DNA from: Akkermansia muciniphila
GTDB taxonomy: Bacteria > Verrucomicrobiota > Verrucomicrobiia > Verrucomicrobiales > Akkermansiaceae
Reading direction: 5' to 3'
Assembly (NCBI GenBank): GCA_943324575.2
Contig: CALPMD020000008.1
Span: forward strand, 1-13,631
DNA: 13,631 bases
Shown here: piece by piece, positions 6,901 to 13,631 of the stretch
Numbering within the stretch: the stretch's first letter is position 1
How the letters are laid out: each line of letters starts with the position of its first letter
Notes under the pieces: model-generated
The model's database searches: none
Seen by the model: the letters and a program-made list of their open reading frames with translations, nothing else
What the model was told of the DNA's origin: nothing
Program-made: the position numbers and the translations under genes

Positions 6901-7479
6901 ATGAAATGCTTATCGGTCTCCTCCGCCGCTGTGGCCCTCGTCAGCCTTGTCTCCTGTGATACGACGATGAACCCCATCTCCAGCAGCAGCTTTGACCCGC
7001 TTCGCCAACCTGGCAGCAGCCAACTGGCAAAGACTGAGTCGGCTCCCGGATTCACTCCCGGCCAGTTCGTCCAAGCCGCGATCGATAACACCGCTTTTTT
7101 CAAAAAATCCCCCAGCGGCGACACTGATGCGGACAAGGCCCTCAAACGGGCGACCTCGATGAAGGTCATTTCTATCAGCGGCAGCTACGTCAAGGTGGAG
7201 CTGGACAGCGGTGAGGTCGGCTTCGTCCCAGCGGTAATGCTGGAAGATCCGAAAGCCGTCATTCAGCCATACCCTGCTTCGCCCAACGAATACCAAGTCT
7301 ATCCTCCGCTGCCCAGCCCGGCGACTGGCGTCGGCGAGCCGCTGCCCGTCATAGACCCCGCGGGCCAGCCACCCGCCAACGCAGTGCCCACCACGGCGAC
7401 TCCCGAGGGCGCCAGCGGAGGCAACGTCTCCGGCTCCATGCCGCTGCCGCCCAACGGCACGGAGAGCAAACCAAACTGA
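6901..7479 (+). CDS. Small SH3-like lipoprotein of unknown function
   Basis: A 192-residue predicted lipoprotein. The N-terminus MKCLSVSSAAVALVSLVSC is a short signal sequence ending in a lipobox (Leu-Val-Ser-Cys19); lipidation at Cys19 would anchor it in a membrane. The next residue is Asp20, which in enterobacteria favours inner-membrane retention, though that rule may not hold here. Residues about 60-116 resemble a bacterial SH3-like fold: an opening AFFKKSP strand, then SMKVISISGSYVKVELDSGEVGFVPAVML, where a Gly-Phe-Val-Pro turn is typical. From residue 117 it is Pro/Gly/Thr-rich, low in complexity and probably disordered. An in-frame TGA just upstream excludes a longer protein. A cell-envelope role, perhaps binding peptidoglycan or other envelope polymer, is only inference. 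It starts 65 bases after panD. Confidence 0.8.
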   Translation: MKCLSVSSAAVALVSLVSCDTTMNPISSSSFDPLRQPGSSQLAKTESAPGFTPGQFVQAAIDNTAFFKKSPSGDTDADKALKRATSMKVISISGSYVKVELDSGEVGFVPAVMLEDPKAVIQPYPASPNEYQVYPPLPSPATGVGEPLPVIDPAGQPPANAVPTTATPEGASGGNVSGSMPLPPNGTESKPN

Positions 7480-7537
7480 ACGAGCAACGCGCGCCATCGC
7501 ACTTGCCGCGCACCCTCATCCTCCGCTACCATTGGGC

Positions 7538-8104
7538 GTGGCCGCAAAAAACATCGTCTATTTCGACTTGGAGACCCAGCGCAGCTTCGGCGATGTGGGC
7601 GGCTTTGCCAACAAGTCCAAGATGGGCGTCTCAGTCGGCGTGACCTACAGCACCGCCCGCGGGACTTACGAGATTTACCATGAACACGAGATGGAAAAGC
7701 TCGGCGAAGAACTGGTGCGCGCCGACCTCGTCGTTGGCTGGAACCACCTGCAGTTCGACTATCCCGTCCTGCAGCCCTACGTTTTCCACACCCTCGCCGA
7801 GCAAACGCTCAACCTCGACATGATGGTCGAGCTGGAAAAAATCATCGGTTTCCGCCTCAAGCTCGATTCCGTCGCCTCAGCCTCGCTCGGCACGGGCAAA
7901 ACGGCCGACGGACTCGACGCCCTGCGCTGGTGGCAGGAGCACAAAAAATCCGGCGACTTCGCCCCACTCCGCAAGATCGCCGAGTACTGCGCCTTCGACG
8001 TCAAAGTCACCAAGTGCGTCCACGAATACGCCATCGAACACAACTTGCTCAAATACGACGATAAAAGCGGCCGCGTGGCCGAAGTCGCCGTGGACTGGAA
8101 ATGA
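7538..8104 (+). CDS. RNase H-like 3'-5' exonuclease domain protein (DnaQ/PolB-type)
   Basis: A 188-residue single-domain protein with the three exonuclease motifs of the DEDD superfamily. Exo I is YFDLET (Asp10, Glu12). Exo II is VGWNHLQFDYPVL (Asn69, Asp74). Exo III is EYCAFDVKVT (Tyr150, Asp154), which places it in the DEDDy-like group. Such proteins cut DNA or RNA from the 3' end using two metal ions; the substrate cannot be told here. In other bacteria this RNase_H_2-type domain is often attached to helicases, but here it stands alone. I chose the GTG at 7538. An in-frame TTG at 7532 adds only two residues and neither has a Shine-Dalgarno sequence. The stop codon overlaps the start of the next gene (ATGA), suggesting coupled translation with an RNA methyltransferase and hence a possible RNA-linked role. 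Confidence 0.82.
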   Translation: MAAKNIVYFDLETQRSFGDVGGFANKSKMGVSVGVTYSTARGTYEIYHEHEMEKLGEELVRADLVVGWNHLQFDYPVLQPYVFHTLAEQTLNLDMMVELEKIIGFRLKLDSVASASLGTGKTADGLDALRWWQEHKKSGDFAPLRKIAEYCAFDVKVTKCVHEYAIEHNLLKYDDKSGRVAEVAVDWK

Positions 8105-9105
8105 TCTCTCAACCATCGATCGAGACGGAGTACCTCTTCGCCCTCTGCAACTCAGGCTCTGAAAAAGCGCTCAAGCTGGAAGCCGAAAGCCAGGCTCTGG
8201 GCTGGCGCCAAAGCTACCAACGCCGTGGCTTCGTGACCTTCAAAGCCGATGCACCATTCTCGATCGATTCACTCGATGTCGCCCTCGGCACCTCGCGGCG
8301 ACTCTGTCTTTCGCTAGGAAAATCGACCACTCGCGAGGCCGCGATCGAACGAATCGACGCCACCCAAGCCGCGTCCCAAATTCACCACGCCCGTTTCCAT
8401 GACCGAAAGATGCAAAGCATCCAGCCGGACACACCCGCCCAACGCCCCACGATCGGCCAACTCATTGGCACCATCGTCGAACTGGGCCCTACCGAATTCT
8501 GGGCGGGAATCCACCGCCACGCGCCTTTCCTCAGCCCCGATCCTGCGGGTGATGCTGGCATCGCCATGCCGGCCGAGTCCCCTTCGCGGGCTTGGCTGAA
8601 ACTCGAAGAGGCGGCCCGCTTTTTTGATTTGGAGTTCACCGCGAATGACATCGTGGTAGAGCTAGGCTGTGCACCAGGCGGCGTGGTCTTGGCGCTGTTA
8701 GACCGCGGTGCTTCGGTCATCGGCGTGGACCCCGCGAAGATGGCCGATGTCGTGCTGGCCTCTGCCATCCCCCTCCGTGAAGCCGCTCCCCGCGACCAAG
8801 CTTGGTTTTTCCACTGCCGCAAGCCCGCCGCGCTGACCAGCAAGCGCGACCTCGGCCAAGGCGTGACTTGGTTTATGTCGGACATGAATCAATCGCCCGA
8901 AGTAGTCCTCAAGGAGTGTACTCGCTTTTGCAAAATGGCGCCCAGCATCCGCGGCGTCTTAATCACTCTCAAGCTGACGGATCTTTCACAAGTTGCCGAA
9001 AAAGCGCAATGGTTCGCCTCACTCGCTGCCCTCGGATTCAAAACCCAGCGCCTCCAGCAACTCAGCGTCCACCATAAAGAATTCGCCCTGCTCGCCCTGA
9101 AATAA
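8101..9105 (+). CDS. RlmM/FtsJ-type SAM-dependent RNA 2'-O-methyltransferase
   Basis: A 334-residue cytoplasmic methyltransferase resembling RlmM (which methylates C2498 of 23S rRNA) and other RrmJ/FtsJ-fold enzymes. The N-terminal third (about 10-100) looks like a THUMP-type RNA-binding region. The catalytic domain begins at SRAWLKLEEAARFF. The SAM-binding motif I is VVELGCAPGGVVLALLDRG (186-203), followed by VIGVDPAKM. The Lys-Asp-Lys-Glu tetrad of 2'-O-methyltransferases can be assigned to Lys167, Asp261 (SDMNQSP), Lys291 (ITLKLTD) and Glu327 (HHKEFALL), so activity is expected. A histidine-rich segment in the middle (about 95-140) is less conserved. The ATG overlaps the previous gene's TGA by four bases. 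Assignment to rlmM itself is uncertain because distant homologues in other phyla may have other RNA targets. Confidence 0.83.
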   Translation: MISQPSIETEYLFALCNSGSEKALKLEAESQALGWRQSYQRRGFVTFKADAPFSIDSLDVALGTSRRLCLSLGKSTTREAAIERIDATQAASQIHHARFHDRKMQSIQPDTPAQRPTIGQLIGTIVELGPTEFWAGIHRHAPFLSPDPAGDAGIAMPAESPSRAWLKLEEAARFFDLEFTANDIVVELGCAPGGVVLALLDRGASVIGVDPAKMADVVLASAIPLREAAPRDQAWFFHCRKPAALTSKRDLGQGVTWFMSDMNQSPEVVLKECTRFCKMAPSIRGVLITLKLTDLSQVAEKAQWFASLAALGFKTQRLQQLSVHHKEFALLALK

Positions 9106-9113
9106 GCGCGCCA

Positions 9114-9129
9114 TGGCACGCAATATGCA
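9114..9129 (+). promoter_or_regulatory. Candidate sigma-54 (-24/-12) promoter of the Ser/Thr kinase gene
   Basis: TGGCACG, four bases, then ATGCA matches the sigma-54 consensus TGGCACG-N4-TTGCA at all but one defined position, with the GG and GC dinucleotides at the required spacing. It starts nine bases after the methyltransferase stop codon and lies 93 bases before the kinase ATG; the predicted start site is near 9140. No sigma-70-type pair of good quality is seen in the same gap. Whether the host has RpoN cannot be seen here. Confidence 0.45.
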
Positions 9130-9150
9130 TCAGCATACAACGATGCATCA
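9125..9150. repeat. Paired ATGCATCA repeats, possible operator
   Basis: ATGCATCA occurs twice (9125-9132 and 9143-9150), 18 bases apart. Because ATGCAT is itself a palindrome, the same bases form an inverted repeat, ATGCATC with GATGCAT (9125-9131 and 9142-9148). The left copy overlaps the -12 half of the sigma-54-like site and the right copy lies at the expected transcription start, positions suitable for a regulator. Confidence 0.35.
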
Positions 9151-9221
9151 TTATTCTTGAAATCAAACGAACTATAGAGATAAGTCGCTTCATAAACTCT
9201 CACATCGGCCCACCTGCATCC

Positions 9222-10997
9222 ATGAGCGATTCCCTAGAACCTGTCGTTTTTGTCGCGCCGGATCCTGCCGAGCTCGCGCCGTTATTCCCGGGCTATGAAA
9301 TTCAGGGGCTGATCGCCACCGGCGGGATGGGCGCAGTCTACTGTGCCGTGCAAAAGTCGCTCGATCGGAAGGTCGCCCTAAAGATACTGCCCAGAGAGCT
9401 GAGCAAAGATGCGGGGTTTTGTGCAGGATTTGAGGCAGAGGCCAAAGCAATGGCACGCCTTAATCATCCAAACCTCATCGGCGTTTTCGATTTCGGCGAG
9501 GTCAACGGCATGCTTTTCATCATCATGGAATATGTGCCGGGCAAATCGCTATTCCATTCGGCCAACGGCCTAGCCATCGATCCCACCGAGGTGATCCGCT
9601 TGGTCGTGGGGATTTGCCAAGGGCTGGCCCACGCCCACGCCAACGGCATCATTCACCGCGACATCAAGCCGTCCAATGTTCTTCTCGACCAGAGCGCCAT
9701 GCCCAAAATCGGTGATTTCGGGCTGGCTCGCCCAATCGATCGCCAGGTGCTCGAGGGGGAACTGGTCTACGGAACCCCTCATTATACGGCACCAGAAGTG
9801 GTTGAATCCCCGCGCTCCGTGGACCAGCGTGCCGATATTTTCTCGGTTGGCGTGCTGCTGCATGAACTGCTAACGAGTAAACTGCCGGCCGACGATCAGC
9901 GCCCAGCCTCGTTGATCGCTCACTGCAATGTGCGATTCGACGACATCATCCGGCGGGCGACCCAGCAGCTGCCCGCTGCCCGCTACGCCAATGCCCGTGA
10001 CATGGCAAATGACTTGCAGGCGATTGCTGCATCCCCAGTCGCGGCTTCCATCCGGCGCAATGCACCCACACCCGTCTACGCCATCCAAGCAAAGGAAAAA
10101 TCCTCCAACACGGCGATGCCTTATTTTGTAGTGGCGGCAATCGTCATCGCCATCGTGGCCTATGCTTACAACTCTAGGAAATCCTATGAACCCGCCACGC
10201 TGAAAACCGCAGTCGTCGCCTCCCCCTCGGCTCCCAAGACAGATAAAACCTCCAAGCCAAAGGCGACTCCCAAACCAAAGGCAATCCCCAATAACAAGAA
10301 AATCCCCGAAGCGACGCCAGTAACAGAGCTGTCCCCATCTGTCGCAGACCATACGCAGCCGCAGATTCCACCCGTGGCTCCAGAGCCCAAAATCTCAGTG
10401 AGCCCTGCTTCTGTAGGGCCACCCCCTGTGGAGCCTACAGCTACGCCGATGCCCGAGGAGACCGCAACTCCAAATCCAGAGCCTGTCGCGCCCATTGCAA
10501 GAGCGCCAAAATATGATGTCGCCGCACTATTCGACCGTGCCCGGAAAATGATGAAAGAACGCTCGCTGCCGGTCGTTGCAATCAACCAGAAAAGCTTGAA
10601 AGAGAATATGTCGAGTTTTGAAAGGGACTCAAAACGTCAAATTCGCAAGTTGGATCACAATGATGATGAGAGCCGCATGGAATCCCTCAGCAGGGTGGTC
10701 GAAGATTGGAAAAGCCAAGGTTTCAGAATTCCCGAAAACCCCCAACTCGAATTTGATATAGCCAAGCCGTTGAAGGCCATTCTCAATGAACACTTAGAAA
10801 ATCAGGTGCGCATTGATGAGGAACTCCAACAGGGTTTTTCCCCCCACGCCGAATTTTATATTAACGGCCTCGAAAAAACAATCGAGCACCTCACAGGGGA
10901 TGACGATCCTGCTGCCATTTCTCTCATTCAAAACGAGATTGAACAAACCAAGAGTGATCCGCAGCATTTCGTTGATTTGATAATGCATCACGAGTGA
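9222..10997 (+). CDS. Transmembrane serine/threonine protein kinase (PknB-type kinase domain)
   Basis: A 591-residue Hanks-type kinase with one membrane span. The kinase domain (about 25-270) has every key element: glycine loop IATGGMGAVY, Lys54 in VALKIL, a helix-C Glu (FEAEAKAMARLNHPNL), the catalytic loop HRDIKPSN (Asp147, Asn152), metal-binding DFG (Asp165) and APE (190-192). It should be active. A hydrophobic span at about 300-316 (PYFVVAAIVIAIVAYAY) followed by Arg/Lys puts the kinase in the cytoplasm and the rest outside. Residues 320-435 are rich in Pro, Thr, Lys and Ala with KPKATPKPKA-like repeats. The last 155 residues are charged and helical, with an unnamed region ending in a segment like Y..GLEKTIEHL...DPAAI..I..EI. 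There are no PASTA repeats. Codon use drifts to lower GC in the C-terminal third. Signal and targets are unknown. The ATG has no Shine-Dalgarno sequence. Confidence 0.92.
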   Translation: MSDSLEPVVFVAPDPAELAPLFPGYEIQGLIATGGMGAVYCAVQKSLDRKVALKILPRELSKDAGFCAGFEAEAKAMARLNHPNLIGVFDFGEVNGMLFIIMEYVPGKSLFHSANGLAIDPTEVIRLVVGICQGLAHAHANGIIHRDIKPSNVLLDQSAMPKIGDFGLARPIDRQVLEGELVYGTPHYTAPEVVESPRSVDQRADIFSVGVLLHELLTSKLPADDQRPASLIAHCNVRFDDIIRRATQQLPAARYANARDMANDLQAIAASPVAASIRRNAPTPVYAIQAKEKSSNTAMPYFVVAAIVIAIVAYAYNSRKSYEPATLKTAVVASPSAPKTDKTSKPKATPKPKAIPNNKKIPEATPVTELSPSVADHTQPQIPPVAPEPKISVSPASVGPPPVEPTATPMPEETATPNPEPVAPIARAPKYDVAALFDRARKMMKERSLPVVAINQKSLKENMSSFERDSKRQIRKLDHNDDESRMESLSRVVEDWKSQGFRIPENPQLEFDIAKPLKAILNEHLENQVRIDEELQQGFSPHAEFYINGLEKTIEHLTGDDDPAAISLIQNEIEQTKSDPQHFVDLIMHHE

Positions 10998-11049
10998 GGA
11001 CTGGGCGGCGAAGATCTTTCACGGCGTTTTCCCACACTTCCACTGGCGA

Positions 11050-13631
11050 ATGGCCATTCCCCGTTTAGTCTGCGGCGTGCCTCAAGTTGACAAAAAATCC
11101 GCGCTCCGCTCGCTGCCGCCAGCCATCCTTCTGCGCGGCTGCCGCCAGCACAACCTGCAAGGTTTCGATCTCGATATTCCGTTAGGAAAGCTCACCGTCG
11201 TCACTGGCCCATCCGGTTCGGGCAAATCATCTCTCGCTTTCCACACCCTCTATGCCGAGGGCCAGCGCCGTTACGTCGAAACTTTCTCGCCCTACGTCCG
11301 CCAGTTTTTTGACCGCATGGACAAGCCCGCCGTCGATCACATCGATGGCATCCCGCCCGCCATCGCCATCGAGCAGAAGAACCACGTCCGCTCGACCCGC
11401 TCGACCGTTGGCACGCTGACCGAGATCAATGATTATCTCAAGCTGCTCTTCGCCCGCCTCGCCATCGGCTACGACCCTTACACCGGCGAAACCATCCAGC
11501 CCGATTCACCCGAATCCGCCGCCGCATGGGCCACCGAAAACCTAGCGGGCCAGCCGATTCTCATCACCTTCCCGATCCCAGTTCCCGCCGACGCCCAGGC
11601 CGAAGAACTCTTCCCCTTCCTCAACGCCCAAGGTTACCTCCGCGTTCTCATCGACGGCAAGACCCTGCGCACTGACGAGCCGCCTTCGGAAATTTCAAAT
11701 TTCAAATCTCAGATCTCGGTCATTCAAGATCGCCTCACACTCACCCCCGACAACCAAGCGCGCCTCCGCGAGGCCCTTGAAGCCGCCTTCACCCTCGGCA
11801 AGGGTCACGCCTCCATCCAAGGCGCATCATCGTCCCGCTCTTTCTCCACCAGCTGGACCAACCCGAAAACCGGCTTCACCCTCCGCGCGCCATCTGCCGC
11901 GCTCTTTTCGTTCAACAGCCCACTCGGCGCCTGCCCAAAATGCCGCGGCTTCGGCCGCATCATCGGCATCGATCTCGACAAGGCCGTTCCCGACAAATCG
12001 CTCTCCATCAAACAAGGAGCGATCAAGCCCTTCCAAGGCGAGCGCGGCGATGAATGCCAGCGCGACCTCCTTCGCAACTGCCGCGAGCGCGACATCGACA
12101 TCACCTGCCCCTTCGAAGACCTCTCCCAAGACGAACAGGAATGGATCTACTACGGCGACCGTAAGACCGACAATCTAAGCCCCGAAGAACTCGAAGCGCT
12201 CTGGGAATCCGGCGACTGGTACGGAGTCAAAGGCTTCTTCGACTGGATGGAAACCAAGGCTTACAAGATGCACGTCCGCATCTTCCTGTCCCGCTACCGC
12301 TCCTACACCACCTGCGACGCCTGCCGCGGCAAGCGTCTCCAGCCCGAGTCACTCTGCTTCAAAGTCGGCGGCAAAACCCTGCCCGAACTCTGGTCCCTCT
12401 CGATCAGCGACCTGCTCCCTTGGTTTTCTAACCTGATCCACGACCACGACTCCCCCGACCCCACTCTCCATCTCGTCCTAACAGAAATCTCCTCCCGCCT
12501 CAGCTATCTTGATCAAGTCGGCCTCGGCTATCTCACCCTCGACCGCACCACCCGCACCCTATCAGGCGGCGAAGTCGAGCGTGTCAATCTCACCACCTGT
12601 CTCGGCGCAGCCCTAACAGGCACGCTGTTTGTCCTCGATGAACCCACCGTCGGCCTCCACCCGCGCGACATCGACCGCCTCGTCGGCGTCATGCACGGCT
12701 TGCGCGACAAGGGCAACACCCTCGTCGTCGTCGAGCACGAATCCGCCGTCATGCACGCCGCCGATCACCTCGTCGATCTCGGCCCCGGCGCAGGCTCCTT
12801 CGGCGGAACCCTCATCTATCAGGGTTCTCCCTCCAAAAAGTCCACGGTCGGCACCTTGCCCTGGCTTTCTGGCGCGAAATCCATCGCCATTCCTAAAAAG
12901 CGCCGCAAGCCCACCAAGGCGAAACTCCAAATCAAAGGAGCCACCCGCCACAATCTCAAAAAACTCAACGTCGACCTCCCGCTCGGCCTCTTCACCGTGC
13001 TAACAGGTGTTTCCGGCTCTGGCAAATCCACCTTCGCCCACGATGTTCTCTATCTGAATCTCGCTCGCAAACTCGGCCAGGAAGCTGATGACGACGCCGC
13101 ACCGATCAAGGAACTCCTCGGTTCCCAGCACCTGAGCGGCGTCGAACTCGTCGATCAAACTGCCGTCGCCCGCACCCCGCGCTCCACGCCCGCCGTGTTC
13201 CTCGGCGCCTTCGATCCCATCCGCCAACTCCTCTGTGAAACCGACGCGGGCAAATCCGCCGCCCTCAAGCCCGGCTTCTTCTCCTTCAATTCGGGCGATG
13301 GCCGCTGCGACCGCTGCGCGGGCAATGGCTTCGAAAAAGTCGAGATGCAGTTCCTCTCCGACCTCTACGTCACCTGCCCCGACTGCAACGGCAAGCGCTA
13401 CAAATCCTCCACTCTCGATTACCTCTACCTGGGGAAATCCGTGGATGACATCCTCAATCTAACCGTTGTCGATGCGATTGCCTTTTACTCAACAGCCACA
13501 GGCCTAAGCGCCGCCCACACCAAGCGTCACCAACAAGTCATCAAGCTGCTCTCGCCGCTGGTTGAAGTCGGCCTCGGCTACCTCAAACTCGGCCAACCCC
13601 TCAACACCCTCTCAGGCGGCGAGGCCCAACG
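11050..13631 (+). CDS. uvrA: UvrA-family excinuclease ABC subunit A (3' end missing)
   Basis: UvrA is the DNA-damage sensor of nucleotide excision repair, a dimeric ABC ATPase that loads UvrB. The frame is open from the ATG at 11050 to the window edge, giving 860 visible residues; a standard UvrA has about 940-960, so about 100 may be missing. A GTG at 11077 is an alternative start. Visible parts: first Walker A GPSGSGKS (53-60), a UvrB-binding-region block after RSTVGTLTEINDYLKLLFA, first signature LSGGEVERV (504 on), Walker B FVLDEPTVGLHPRD, second Walker A GVSGSGKS, the second zinc module (Cys753, 756, 776, 779) and second signature LSGGEAQR at the edge. The first zinc module keeps CPKC (295, 298), but its other pair is replaced by Asn271 and Thr274. 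The VERVNLTTCLG wording after the first signature points to a divergent UvrA lineage, some members of which I recall as double length. Whether this is the main UvrA is uncertain. Confidence 0.92.
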   Translation, partial: MAIPRLVCGVPQVDKKSALRSLPPAILLRGCRQHNLQGFDLDIPLGKLTVVTGPSGSGKSSLAFHTLYAEGQRRYVETFSPYVRQFFDRMDKPAVDHIDGIPPAIAIEQKNHVRSTRSTVGTLTEINDYLKLLFARLAIGYDPYTGETIQPDSPESAAAWATENLAGQPILITFPIPVPADAQAEELFPFLNAQGYLRVLIDGKTLRTDEPPSEISNFKSQISVIQDRLTLTPDNQARLREALEAAFTLGKGHASIQGASSSRSFSTSWTNPKTGFTLRAPSAALFSFNSPLGACPKCRGFGRIIGIDLDKAVPDKSLSIKQGAIKPFQGERGDECQRDLLRNCRERDIDITCPFEDLSQDEQEWIYYGDRKTDNLSPEELEALWESGDWYGVKGFFDWMETKAYKMHVRIFLSRYRSYTTCDACRGKRLQPESLCFKVGGKTLPELWSLSISDLLPWFSNLIHDHDSPDPTLHLVLTEISSRLSYLDQVGLGYLTLDRTTRTLSGGEVERVNLTTCLGAALTGTLFVLDEPTVGLHPRDIDRLVGVMHGLRDKGNTLVVVEHESAVMHAADHLVDLGPGAGSFGGTLIYQGSPSKKSTVGTLPWLSGAKSIAIPKKRRKPTKAKLQIKGATRHNLKKLNVDLPLGLFTVLTGVSGSGKSTFAHDVLYLNLARKLGQEADDDAAPIKELLGSQHLSGVELVDQTAVARTPRSTPAVFLGAFDPIRQLLCETDAGKSAALKPGFFSFNSGDGRCDRCAGNGFEKVEMQFLSDLYVTCPDCNGKRYKSSTLDYLYLGKSVDDILNLTVVDAIAFYSTATGLSAAHTKRHQQVIKLLSPLVEVGLGYLKLGQPLNTLSGGEAQ
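11689..11718 (+). repeat. In-frame heptamer repeat (TTTCAAA/TCTCAGA type) inside uvrA
   Basis: Seven-base units ATTTCAA, ATTTCAA, ATCTCAG and ATCTCGG run in tandem within uvrA, adding AT-rich sequence to a GC-rich gene. They encode EISNFKSQIS. The position matches the variable linker between the DEPP motif and the VxDRL strand in the UvrB-binding region, where length differences are tolerated. Confidence 0.55.

Noticed and set aside
9157..9178. TTGAAA and TATAGA upstream of the kinase as a sigma-70 promoter
   Set aside because: The gap is only ten bases, too short for a sigma-70 promoter; the sigma-54-like site fits far better.
10240..10310. Proline/lysine repeats in the kinase as a tandem DNA repeat or mobile insertion
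   Set aside because: The repetition is at the amino-acid level, imperfect in DNA, and typical of linkers between membrane span and outer domain.
1..13631. CRISPR array, tRNA, rRNA, transposase, integrase or defence cassette
   Set aside because: No regularly spaced direct repeats, no tRNA-like cloverleaf noticed, and every long gene is accounted for by an ordinary family; a tRNA or CRISPR search program would settle it.

Overview
The window looks like chromosomal DNA from a GC-rich, Gram-negative bacterium. My best guess is Verrucomicrobiota. This rests on protein style (a transmembrane Ser/Thr kinase with a Pro/Thr/Lys-rich tail, and a divergent UvrA lineage), on the general lack of Shine-Dalgarno sequences, and on short heptamer-type repeats. 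It does not rest on any marker comparison. A TonB-dependent outer-membrane receptor and a lipoprotein show the cell has two membranes. Most genes are housekeeping, with two more accessory-looking members: a dienelactone-hydrolase-like enzyme and a membrane Ser/Thr kinase.

Layout. Positions 1-3327 hold the end of pheS (5' end cut by the window) and complete pheT, the two subunits of phenylalanyl-tRNA synthetase, separated by 63 bases with a repeat-like Tc/CCGCG sequence. A dienelactone-hydrolase-family gene (3382-4122) follows. It has the only clear, well-placed Shine-Dalgarno sequence in front of an annotated gene, and its codon use is G-ending, unlike the C-ending codons of its neighbours. 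After a 240-base convergent gap comes a minus-strand BtuB-like TonB-dependent receptor (6186-4363) headed by a compact cobalamin riboswitch (about 6356-6202). The riboswitch's L5 loop is complementary to the loop of a hairpin next to the receptor's ribosome binding region. Divergent from it is panD (6488-6835).

The rest reads on the plus strand: a small lipoprotein with an SH3-like region (6901-7479), an RNase H-like 3'-5' exonuclease (7538-8104), an RlmM/FtsJ-type RNA 2'-O-methyltransferase overlapping it by four bases (8101-9105), a transmembrane Ser/Thr kinase (9222-10997) with a good sigma-54-type -24/-12 match upstream, and a uvrA-family gene (11050 to the right edge, 3' end missing).

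Functionally the window is mostly a string of small independent units. The clearest regulatory unit is the B12 riboswitch plus corrinoid receptor. No CRISPR array, tRNA, rRNA, transposase or defence cassette was seen. I do not see a wholly new system. The points most worth checking are the riboswitch architecture, the sigma-54 site before the kinase, the loss of two zinc cysteines in UvrA together with a heptamer repeat inside its gene, and a ribosome binding sequence displayed in a hairpin loop before the lipoprotein.
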